Shown here piece after piece: positions 1-6,649 of a stretch of DNA of 14,497 nt. Within the stretch, counting starts at the first letter, position 1. Every line of letters starts with the position of its first letter. A program made the translations under genes and the position numbers. The notes under the pieces were generated by a model. The model made no database searches. It worked only from the letters and a program-made list of their open reading frames with translations, and was not told the DNA's origin. The stretch comes from Gammaproteobacteria bacterium (GTDB lineage Bacteria; Pseudomonadota; Gammaproteobacteria; JAPPPA01), in NCBI GenBank assembly GCA_028817755.1, contig JAPPPA010000246.1:1-14497 (forward strand). Reading direction: 5' to 3'.

Positions 1-465
1 CTGGTTGAGCCAGAAGCGGCCTTATCAGAAGCAGCGAAAATGCCTGGCCTAGACGGACAGAAAATGTCTAAGTCTTACGGCAACACAATTTCTTTGCGTG
101 ACACACCAGAAGAAGTTGAGCAGAAGGTTCGTCGTATGCCGACCGACCCTGCGCGCGTACGCCGTGATGATCCGGGCACGCCAGAGAAATGCCCAGTTTG
201 GGAACTGCATAAAGTTTATAGCGACGAAGAACGCCAACAGTGGGTGAAGCAAGGCTGCACCTCGGCGGGTATTGGTTGCATTGATTGCAAGATGCCAGTC
301 ATCGAGGCAATGGAAAAAGAACTCGCGCCAATGCGTGAGCGCGCTCAAGAGTTCGATTCACAGCCTGACCTAGTGCAAAGCATTATCGAAGAAGGTAATG
401 AGCGTGCACGTGAACAGGCGCGTGACACCTTGCGTGAAGTCCGTCAGGTTATGGGCTTGGTATAA
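1..465 (+). CDS. trpS: tryptophan-tRNA ligase, C-terminal part (5' end outside window)
   Basis: Tryptophanyl-tRNA synthetase charges tRNA(Trp) with tryptophan in the cytoplasm, using ATP. The reading frame is open from base 1, so the Rossmann-fold N-terminal half lies upstream of the window. What remains is 154 codons. They contain the class I synthetase signature KMSKS at codons 21-25 (bases 61-75), preceded by the usual PGLDGQ stretch. Behind it come the anticodon-binding helical region and a C-terminal segment with a CIDCK pair of cysteines and a final ARDTLREVRQVMG helix, which resembles the longer pseudomonad type of TrpS. The gene ends 13 bases before scpA on the same strand, so cotranscription is likely. 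The identity is secure for the family; the missing N-terminus cannot be assessed. Confidence 0.95.
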   Translation: MVEPEAALSEAAKMPGLDGQKMSKSYGNTISLRDTPEEVEQKVRRMPTDPARVRRDDPGTPEKCPVWELHKVYSDEERQQWVKQGCTSAGIGCIDCKMPVIEAMEKELAPMRERAQEFDSQPDLVQSIIEEGNERAREQARDTLREVRQVMGLV

Positions 466-478
466 GGTTTAGAGCAAC

Positions 479-1357
479 ATGACGCAGCCCCCAGTACAAG
501 ACGCAGAAAACACGGAATTGGCATCTGAAGCATTGCCAAAAGCCGTGCTTGCGAAAGTAGGTGGGGAAGCCTTAGTTGAAGCGCCGAAAGACCTTTATAT
601 TCCACCGGATGCCCTAGAAATTTTTCTAGAAGCATTTGAAGGTCCATTAGACCTGCTGCTTTATCTCATTCGTCGGCAAAACTTAGACATCCTAGATATT
701 CCTGTTGCGCTTATTACTCAGCAATACATGGACTACATCGCCATGATGAGTGATATGCGTTTTGAGCTTGCGGCGGAATACATGTTGATGGCGGCCATGC
801 TCGCTGAGATTAAGTCACGCATGTTGCTGCCTCGTGCCAAAACAGAAGACGACGATGACACCGACCCTCGGGCGGAATTAGTGCGTCGTTTGCAGGAATA
901 CGAGCGATTCAAAAAAGCAGCAATGGACGTTGAAGCTTTGCCGCGTATGAATCGCGAGTTGCATAAAGCCAGTGCCCAGGCGCCAGAGTTGCCGCGTGAA
1001 GCGCCGTTGCCAGATGTCGACTTGAAAGAGTTGCTTATGGCATTTCGTGACGTGCTTCAGCGCGCGGAAATGTTCACCAGTCACCAAGTCGAAGTTGAAA
1101 CGCTGTCGTTGCGAGAGCGTATGAGTCGCGTGCTGCTTGCGCTGCAAGCCGATGAATTTATCAGCTTTCAAAGTTTGTTTGATGAAGAAGAAGGCCGTAT
1201 GGGTGTGGTGGTTTCTTTCCTAGCGATTATGGAACTGGTGAAAGAATCGCTGATTACCATCGTACAAAATGAAATTTATGGTGCGCTGTACGTGAAGGCC
1301 GGTTCGGTCGCAGCGCCAGAAGCTGTTGGCGACGAGCAAGAACAGCTAGACGTTTAA
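479..1357 (+). CDS. scpA: segregation and condensation protein A (kleisin)
   Basis: ScpA is the kleisin subunit of the bacterial SMC-ScpAB condensin. It bridges the SMC head domains and binds a ScpB dimer to compact and segregate the chromosome. The 292-residue product has the family's N-terminal motif (FEGPLDLLLYLI, about residues 53-64, then LDILDIPV at 69-76) that contacts the SMC neck. A charged DDDD linker follows near residue 124. The C-terminal winged-helix domain, about 205-275, contains VVVSFLAIMELV. The first 45 or so residues, before the kleisin motif, form a low-complexity extension. The ATG lies 13 bases after the trpS stop with only a weak AAGG upstream; starts nearer the kleisin motif are not excluded. 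scpB follows after 10 bases, the usual arrangement. Confidence 0.95.
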   Translation: MTQPPVQDAENTELASEALPKAVLAKVGGEALVEAPKDLYIPPDALEIFLEAFEGPLDLLLYLIRRQNLDILDIPVALITQQYMDYIAMMSDMRFELAAEYMLMAAMLAEIKSRMLLPRAKTEDDDDTDPRAELVRRLQEYERFKKAAMDVEALPRMNRELHKASAQAPELPREAPLPDVDLKELLMAFRDVLQRAEMFTSHQVEVETLSLRERMSRVLLALQADEFISFQSLFDEEEGRMGVVVSFLAIMELVKESLITIVQNEIYGALYVKAGSVAAPEAVGDEQEQLDV

Positions 1358-1367
1358 GGCAGAAAAC

Positions 1368-2162
1368 ATGTCTGATGAAGAAATAAAGAATAACGAAGAA
1401 GACGTACTTGCTAGTCCGGATGCGCCAAGCTTGGTGCCTAGCCAGTTTGCGACTGGTGATATTAGTTTGGAGCACATTCTTGAGGCGGCCCTGATGGCGG
1501 CTGGCGAGCCTTTGTCGGTTGAGCAGTTGTGTGCTTTGTTTGAAAGCAATGAACGACCTCACGGTCGTGACGTGCGCAAGTGCTTGCAAGAAATGGCTGC
1601 GGCGAAAGAAGGTACCGCGTTAGAACTAAAAGAAGTGGCGAGCGGTTGGCGTTTTCAGGTGCGTGAAGCCTTTGCGCCTTGGGTGAAGCGCCTATTTGCT
1701 GAAAAGCCTCAGCGTTATTCACGCGCCTTGCTAGAAACGCTGGCTATTATTGGCTATCGCCAGCCGGTGACTCGTGGCGAGATCGAAGAAATTCGTGGCG
1801 TGGCGGTCAGCACTAACATCATGCGTACCTTGCAAGAGCGCGAGTGGATTCGCGTACTCGGCCATAAAGAGCTGCCGGGCCGTCCGGCTATGTATGGCAC
1901 GACGCGTGAGTTCTTGGATTACTTCAACTTGAAGTCCTTGGATGAGCTGCCATCGCTTGCTGAGTTACAAGACCTAGACAAAATTAATGTGGACCTAGAT
2001 TTGCCGCACCCAGATCAAAAACATGCGGATGACGGCGAAGAGGCCGTTGAAGCGGCAAAGCTTGAGCTAGCTGAAGAGGCGGAAGCACCAGAAGAGCCTG
2101 AGCTAGATTTGGACGAGGGCGCAGACCTGGTGGTTGCTGAAAGTTCGGACAGTGTTCACTAA
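1368..2162 (+). CDS. scpB: segregation and condensation protein B
   Basis: ScpB dimerises and binds the central part of ScpA to form the accessory complex of SMC condensin. The 264-residue product carries the two winged-helix domains of the family, about residues 33-108 and 112-185. The conserved stretches RALLETLAIIGYRQPVTRGE (119-138) and GRPAMYGTTREFLDYF (171-186) are both present. An AAGG eight bases before the ATG, overlapping the scpA stop region, is the likely ribosome binding site. Residues from about 218 to the end form a strongly acidic tail rich in Glu, Asp and Ala, probably disordered, longer than the compact domain needs. The stop codon overlaps the rluB start by one base (TAATG), which suggests translational coupling. 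Confidence 0.95.
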   Translation: MSDEEIKNNEEDVLASPDAPSLVPSQFATGDISLEHILEAALMAAGEPLSVEQLCALFESNERPHGRDVRKCLQEMAAAKEGTALELKEVASGWRFQVREAFAPWVKRLFAEKPQRYSRALLETLAIIGYRQPVTRGEIEEIRGVAVSTNIMRTLQEREWIRVLGHKELPGRPAMYGTTREFLDYFNLKSLDELPSLAELQDLDKINVDLDLPHPDQKHADDGEEAVEAAKLELAEEAEAPEEPELDLDEGADLVVAESSDSVH

Positions 2163-3043
2163 TGGCAGAACGTATTCAGAAAGTATTGGCCCGCTGCGGG
2201 CTTGGTTCACGTCGCGAAGTTGAACGTTGGATTACCGAAGGCCGTCTTACAGTAAATAAAAAGCCGGCTCAGCTCGGTCAAAGCCTAAAAGGCGGCGAGC
2301 GCCTAGCGCTAGACGGCAAGCCGGTTAATTGGACACCCGAGCAACCTGTGCCGCGTGTATTGGCGTATCACAAGCCTGAAGGTGAAGTAGTCAGCCAGTT
2401 TGACCCAGAAAGCCGTCCAACCGTATTTGAAAGCCTGCCGCCACTACAAACTGGGCGTTGGGTGGCTATTGGTCGTTTGGATATTAATACCAGTGGCCTG
2501 CTGCTATTGACCAATAATGGTGAGCTTGCGCAGCGCCTGATGCACCCATCGGGTGAATTTGAACGTGTGTATGCCGCCCGTGTGTTTGGTGACTTTGAAG
2601 AAAAAGAAGCGATTGAAGCGCTAACAAAAGGCGTTCAACTTGAAGACGGCCCAGCGAAATTCGACAAGGTTTCTTTAAAAGGTGGTGATGGCGCCAACCG
2701 TTGGTTTGAATGCACCTTGAAAGAAGGCCGCTTCCGCGAAGTGCGGCGCTTATGGCAAGCGGTAGGTGGTGAAGTCAGTCGCCTGACGCGTGTGCGTTAT
2801 GCTGGTATTGGCCTGCCTCGCAATTTGTCGCGCGGCATGTTTGTGGATCTAACGCCGAACCAACTTAATCAGTTGATGCGTGCTTGCGACTTGCCTGAAG
2901 TTGATCGAGACGAGTCCATGCGTGTGGCAGCGGATCGCTTCAAGAAACCTCAGCGTTTGAAAGATCTAAAGGTTGGTAAGAAAGCGTTGGGCAACCCTAA
3001 ATACGGGCAGCGGACACCTAATCGCAACAAGCCACGCCGCTAA
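2162..3043 (+). CDS. rluB: 23S rRNA pseudouridine synthase, RsuA/RluB family
   Basis: RluB converts a specific uridine of 23S rRNA (U2605 in E. coli) to pseudouridine during large-subunit assembly. The 293-residue product begins with an S4 RNA-binding domain (residues 3-50, RIQKVLARCGLGSRREVE). The RsuA-type catalytic domain follows, with the signature GRLDINTSGLLLLTNNGEL at 104-122; Asp107 is the expected nucleophile. REVRRLWQAVG at 192-202 is the second family motif. Residues 255-293 form a basic tail rich in Lys, Arg and Asn, typical of RluB. It sits directly behind scpB with a one-base overlap and no good Shine-Dalgarno of its own. The scpB neighbourhood and the tail favour RluB over RluE, RluF or RsuA. 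Confidence 0.92.
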   Translation: MAERIQKVLARCGLGSRREVERWITEGRLTVNKKPAQLGQSLKGGERLALDGKPVNWTPEQPVPRVLAYHKPEGEVVSQFDPESRPTVFESLPPLQTGRWVAIGRLDINTSGLLLLTNNGELAQRLMHPSGEFERVYAARVFGDFEEKEAIEALTKGVQLEDGPAKFDKVSLKGGDGANRWFECTLKEGRFREVRRLWQAVGGEVSRLTRVRYAGIGLPRNLSRGMFVDLTPNQLNQLMRACDLPEVDRDESMRVAADRFKKPQRLKDLKVGKKALGNPKYGQRTPNRNKPRR

Positions 3044-3077
3044 GCCTGCTGCTTAGCGCCTTAGGCCTGGTGGCCTA
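3038..3077. terminator. two adjacent hairpins between convergent rluB and SDR genes
   Basis: Two perfect inverted repeats lie side by side between the converging genes. The first is CGCTAAGC / GCTTAGCG (3038-3045 and 3051-3058, loop CTGCT) and includes the rluB stop codon. The second is TAGGCC / GGCCTA (3062-3067 and 3072-3077, loop TGGT) and includes the SDR stop codon. Neither is followed by a clear T tract on either strand, so a classical Rho-independent terminator is not proven. The position makes a two-way termination or RNA-end-protecting role likely. Confidence 0.5.
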
Positions 3078-3809
3078 TGCCCAAGCGTTACTGATTTCTT
3101 TAAACATTGTTTCCGCAGAATCGATGGCCTTTGCTAGGTCGCTTTCGTTTTGCGAAGGAAAGGCTTGGCGGCGTCCCGGTGTCAGTGTGGCTGGTAATGA
3201 AACGCCTAGCACTGTGAACGGGCTGTTTTCCAACTCAGCGGTGAGTTGCTCTGCAAAACAACGTAAAGCCGCTTTACTGGTGCCATACGCTCCCCAATAA
3301 GGCTGGCCTTGGTCTGCATTAGGATCTAATGCAAAAGCAATTACCGGCTGCTCAGCTTGGCGCAGCGTCGGCATGAGCGTTTGCGTTAATAGAATGGGGA
3401 ATTGCGCGTTAACGTGGTGTACGCGTAACCAAAGGTCATCCCGGTAGCTTTCCAACGGTGCATGCGTGCCGGGTGCGGCTGCACATTGAATCAGCGCATC
3501 CAATTTGCCAAATTCTTTTTCAATGGCTTCTTTAACGGTGTCTAGGTCTTCGCCGGTTACACCTTCAAAGTTCATTGGCAGTAGCACGGGAGCAGGACCA
3601 GAAACGGGTTCAGCTGCCTTGCGCAAGTTGGTTTCTAAGCTCTCTAAGCGAGGTAGGGCGCGGCCAGTAATAATTAACTGTGCGCCTGCTGCTGCGAGCT
3701 TTAGGCACAGTTCACGACCAATGCCGCTGCTGGCACCGGTTACGAGAATAACTTTGTCTTTTAATTCGGCATTAAGCGCGCTAGCCGCGCCGGTAGGCAT
3801 TCCGGTCAT
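3075..3809 (-). CDS. YciK-like short-chain dehydrogenase with degenerate active site
   Basis: A Rossmann-fold SDR protein of 244 residues, most like the E. coli YciK group of unassigned oxidoreductases. The cofactor motif TGASSGIG (24-31) is intact, with TGR at 48-50. Asn134 in HHVNAQ and the YxxxK pair, Tyr175 and Lys179 in WGAYGTSK, are present. Two hallmark features are missing. The NAG motif after strand 4 reads CAA (109-111), and the catalytic serine expected 13 residues before the tyrosine is Asp162 in the stretch ALDPN. Cofactor binding is plausible, but ordinary dehydrogenase activity is doubtful. It lies 94 bases downstream of bepA on the same strand. No in-frame start exists upstream of this ATG before a stop; Met4 is an alternative. 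No clear Shine-Dalgarno is visible. Confidence 0.85.
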   Translation of the reverse strand: MTGMPTGAASALNAELKDKVILVTGASSGIGRELCLKLAAAGAQLIITGRALPRLESLETNLRKAAEPVSGPAPVLLPMNFEGVTGEDLDTVKEAIEKEFGKLDALIQCAAAPGTHAPLESYRDDLWLRVHHVNAQFPILLTQTLMPTLRQAEQPVIAFALDPNADQGQPYWGAYGTSKAALRCFAEQLTAELENSPFTVLGVSLPATLTPGRRQAFPSQNESDLAKAIDSAETMFKEISNAWA

Positions 3810-3903
3810 GAAACTCGAAGGCTTAAGAAAAACAGGGCGCGCAGTTTAACGGTACTGGCGGCTGTATGCGAGCCAGAGAGCCTCCTATTCGATCAGAGCT
3901 TCT

Positions 3904-5388
3904 CTAGGCGCGGCCTTCTTTTGCGGCTTTATCCAGGCGGCGAACTTCTTCAAGCTTCTGCTTTAAGCGTTCGCGCTCTGATTCGCTTAATTCTGGGCCA
4001 GCGATAGCCGCTTTAAGTTGGCGGGCGGCGTGATCGCCGTCACCGCTGTATAGCCAGTAGTTGGCCTTGTACACATGCGCTTCAACGAGCTGCCCGAGGT
4101 CAGCTGATGCACGTGCCAGTAGGTCGTTCACTTCGGCGTTTTTAGGGCGTTTGGTGTAAAGCGATAGCAGTTGATCTTTGGCTTCGGCCGGTTTGTCTAG
4201 TTGCAATAAGGCTTCGCCATGGCGGTATTGGAATAGGCTGTTATCGGCAAATAGAGTTTGTGCTTTTTGCCACTGTTTAAGCGCCGCTTCGTTATTGTCG
4301 CTTCGTTGTAACGCGCGGGCATAACCCAGCTGATAAAGCAGGTTGCTTGGGTCTTGCTTAACAAGTGCGGTAAAGCCTTCTTCGGCGCGCTGGTGATCAC
4401 CGCCAATACTTGCGGCGAGTGATTGACCGTAGAGCGTGCCAGGGTCTTCTAAGGCACTCACTAGCGAGTTAGGGTAATAAGCACTCGGTGAATTACGAGA
4501 GGGCGTTGTTAAAACCCGCATACGCTCTCGAATAATTGGAAATAGGCCCGACGTTTTAGGGCTTTTTACCGGGTAGGCGTTGGCGCGCTCTTTTGCTTCT
4601 GAAATACGCGTAGCGGTAAGAGGGTGGGTTTGGAGTAAGCCAGCGAGGCTGTTGTCGTAGTTGGCGCGTAGCTTATAAAGGCGATTAAAAAACTCGGCCA
4701 TGCCGGTTGGGTCGATTTCCGCTTGTGCGAGTAATGGCACGGCTAAACGATCAGCTTCATGCTCGTGAGCGCGGGTGTAATTTACGCGGCGCTCTAAACC
4801 GCTCGCAAGGCCAGTACCAATGGCAGCTTGAGTGATGTCTGGGTCGCCGCCGCCAAGTAAGAGGGCCGCGATAACCAGAGCCGTGGTGGCTGCCGACCAA
4901 GGGCGTTCTTTTTCTAGTAGTCGGGCAATATGTTGCTGCGTCACGTGGACAATTTCGTGGCCCATTACTCCAGCTAGTTCATGCTCCGATTCGGCTGCGG
5001 TAACCAAACCTGCATGCATGCCAATATAGCCGCCGGGCATGGCAAATGCGTTAACCACGTTGCTAGCGACAGGAAAGAAAGTGAAGCTGCCGAGTGGCTC
5101 GCCAGTACCAACGGCAATACGCTCGCCTAAAGCTTGTAGATAGGCGGTGCTTTCGGGGTCGTTTAGTACGACGCCTTGGTTTTTTAGAGACAACCATGCA
5201 CGGTGTCCGTAAGCACTTTGATCGTTTTTAGAAAAGCCCCGCGTTGCGGACTCGCCCATGTCTGGCAATTCAATGTCGCCAATACCGTTGGCTTGGGCGC
5301 CGCTAACAAAGCTGATGCTTAAAATTAGAAATAGCGCGCTGCGAAGTAGAGAAAACGGTGACATGGTGAGAATTGGCTTTAAAAACAT
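3904..5388 (-). CDS. bepA: periplasmic M48 metallopeptidase/chaperone with TPR repeats, BepA-like
   Basis: BepA is a periplasmic zinc protease and chaperone that works with the BAM complex and LptD, promoting correct outer-membrane protein assembly and degrading stalled substrates. The 494-residue product matches the family length (487 in E. coli). A signal peptide covers about residues 1-34, ending AQA before NG. The zinc site is HEIVH at 144-148 with Glu209 and Asp213 in the ExxxD motif. His255 in THPLTATRI sits where BepA has its active-site-plugging histidine. The C-terminal half (about 315-480) is made of TPR-like helical repeats. Starting at Met9 would give a more usual 26-residue signal peptide; neither start has a convincing ribosome binding site. 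It is divergent from perM, as in E. coli. Confidence 0.92.
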   Translation of the reverse strand: MFLKPILTMSPFSLLRSALFLILSISFVSGAQANGIGDIELPDMGESATRGFSKNDQSAYGHRAWLSLKNQGVVLNDPESTAYLQALGERIAVGTGEPLGSFTFFPVASNVVNAFAMPGGYIGMHAGLVTAAESEHELAGVMGHEIVHVTQQHIARLLEKERPWSAATTALVIAALLLGGGDPDITQAAIGTGLASGLERRVNYTRAHEHEADRLAVPLLAQAEIDPTGMAEFFNRLYKLRANYDNSLAGLLQTHPLTATRISEAKERANAYPVKSPKTSGLFPIIRERMRVLTTPSRNSPSAYYPNSLVSALEDPGTLYGQSLAASIGGDHQRAEEGFTALVKQDPSNLLYQLGYARALQRSDNNEAALKQWQKAQTLFADNSLFQYRHGEALLQLDKPAEAKDQLLSLYTKRPKNAEVNDLLARASADLGQLVEAHVYKANYWLYSGDGDHAARQLKAAIAGPELSESERERLKQKLEEVRRLDKAAKEGRA

Positions 5389-5553
5389 GGCTATTCGACT
5401 GCTTTAAACCCCAGCAGTTCCAAGCTCTCGCGGTAACTCGCGAGGAACTAATGAAATATTGATGAATCCTGTTTAACAGACTCGGTACTATACCTACATC
5501 TTTTGACCTATGGCCCGATAACGCGGGCGACTACAAAACAGCAGCTTTTCCTT
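5389..5553. promoter_or_regulatory. divergent bepA/perM intergenic region with an interrupted inverted repeat
   Basis: These 165 bases separate two divergent genes and must hold both promoters. The visible structure is CTCGCG / CGCGAG (5427-5432 and 5439-5444, spacer GTAACT). It is flanked by GTTC (5417-5420) and GAAC (5445-5448), which are complementary but spaced asymmetrically. On the minus strand it could fold in the bepA leader; it could also be an operator. No promoter with good sigma70 spacing could be picked: TTGATG (5459) and TACTAT (5486) are 21 bases apart. Confidence 0.35.
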
Positions 5554-6627
5554 ATGAATATCGTTAAAGATTGGTTTGAGCGTTACTTTTCGGACCCGCA
5601 AGTCATTATTTTGGCTTTGTTACTGGCGTCGATCTTTGCGGGCGTGATGCTGTTTGGTGCAATTTTGGCCCCGGTATTAGCCAGCGTGATCATGGCGTAC
5701 CTGCTAGAAGCGCCTGTAACCAAGATGGAACGCTGGGGAATTCCAAGGCTGTTAGCGGCTTCTGTGGTGTATGTCGTGTTCGTGATTCTGTGCTTGCTGT
5801 TTGTGTTTGTACTGATTCCAGAACTGTCACGACAAGTCACCGGTTTGTTACAAACGGCACCGGAGATGGTGGTTCAAGGTCAGGCGTTGCTGTTGACGTT
5901 GCCCGAGCGTTATCCAGAAGCCTTTACGGAGGCGCAGGTGCAAGATTGGATTGCTCAACTGGGCGGCGAAATTCAGAGTGGCCTACAAAACTTGGCTTCT
6001 GGCTGGGTCAAGGTTGGCGTGGGTGCGACTTACGCCATGATTTATATGGTGCTGATTCCGTTCCTTGTGTTCTTTATGTTGAAAGACAAAGCCATGATCG
6101 TGCGTTGGTTCCAAGGCTTTTTGCCAGAAGACTACAGCTTGGTGCGCGTGGTTTGGACCGACGTGGATAAGCAAGTAGGTAACTACGTGCGTGGCAAGGC
6201 GATTGAGATTTTGGTGATTGGCGGTATTAGCTGCGTCACCTTTGTGGTTTTAGGTTTGAACTACGCCATCTTGCTTGGTGTGTTGGTTGGCTTGTCGGTG
6301 TTGGTACCGTATGTGGGTGCAACCGTGGTGACCTTGCCTGTATTGGCTGTGGCGTATTTGCAATGGGGCCCAACGGGTGACTTCATGTGGGTGTTCTTCG
6401 CCTACGGCATTATTCAAGCGTTTGACGGTAACCTATTGGTACCGCTGCTGTTCTCAGAAGTAGTGGACTTGCACCCAATCGCAATTATTGTTGCCGTGTT
6501 GTTCTTTGGCGGTATTTGGGGCTTCTGGGGCGTCTTCTTTGCCATTCCGCTGGCAACACTTGTGCAAGCGGTTCTAAAAGCTTGGCCCGATAGAGAAAAC
6601 CGCGAAGCGCTAGCGGCGACCGAATAG
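5554..6627 (+). CDS. perM: AI-2E transporter family membrane protein PerM
   Basis: Polytopic inner-membrane protein of the PerM/AI-2E exporter-like family. The substrate in this subgroup is not settled; the name comes from a permease assignment. The 357-residue product has hydrophobic segments near residues 17-50 and 66-90. A soluble stretch at about 91-150 is followed by further membrane segments from 155 to 340. The conserved blocks LNYAILLGVLVGLSVLVPYVGA (split at 235-256), FDGNLLVPLLFSE (290-302) and WGFWGVFFAIPLAT (322-335) closely follow E. coli PerM. The frame is open back to an ATG at 5503, but the family begins at the MNIVKDWFERYFSDP stretch, so 5554 is chosen. Neither start has a strong ribosome site. 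It lies next to bepA as in enterobacteria. Confidence 0.9.
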   Translation: MNIVKDWFERYFSDPQVIILALLLASIFAGVMLFGAILAPVLASVIMAYLLEAPVTKMERWGIPRLLAASVVYVVFVILCLLFVFVLIPELSRQVTGLLQTAPEMVVQGQALLLTLPERYPEAFTEAQVQDWIAQLGGEIQSGLQNLASGWVKVGVGATYAMIYMVLIPFLVFFMLKDKAMIVRWFQGFLPEDYSLVRVVWTDVDKQVGNYVRGKAIEILVIGGISCVTFVVLGLNYAILLGVLVGLSVLVPYVGATVVTLPVLAVAYLQWGPTGDFMWVFFAYGIIQAFDGNLLVPLLFSEVVDLHPIAIIVAVLFFGGIWGFWGVFFAIPLATLVQAVLKAWPDRENREALAATE

Positions 6628-6649
6628 TCGCCACTAGCTTTTGCTTTAT
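6609..6649 (+). terminator. Rho-independent terminator of perM
   Basis: A 12-base stem, GCTAGCGGCGAC (6609-6620) with GTCGCCACTAGC (6627-6638), has one mismatched pair and a six-base loop, CGAATA. It is followed by TTTTGCTTTAT. The left arm is the last perM codons and the stop codon lies at the loop edge. The T-rich tail runs into the 3' end of the converging phoH-like gene. On the minus strand the same stem follows the phoH-like stop codon but has a poorer T tract, so it may act weakly in both directions. Confidence 0.8.

Noticed and set aside
3070..3300. 76-codon plus-strand reading frame
   Set aside because: It is wholly antisense to the SDR gene, begins inside the terminal hairpin and resembles no known protein.
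3881..3886. Strong AGGAGG on the minus strand between bepA and the SDR gene
   Set aside because: No ATG, GTG or TTG lies at a workable distance downstream, and it is too far from the SDR start. Probably chance or a leftover.
5503..5553. Upstream ATG of perM giving a 17-residue longer protein
   Set aside because: The family begins at the MNIVKDWFERYFSDP segment; the extra residues are not part of it and no ribosome site precedes the ATG.
5790..6170. 126-codon frame inside perM
   Set aside because: Another frame of a clearly conserved membrane protein gene; the translation has no family resemblance and an Arg-rich composition typical of a shadow frame.
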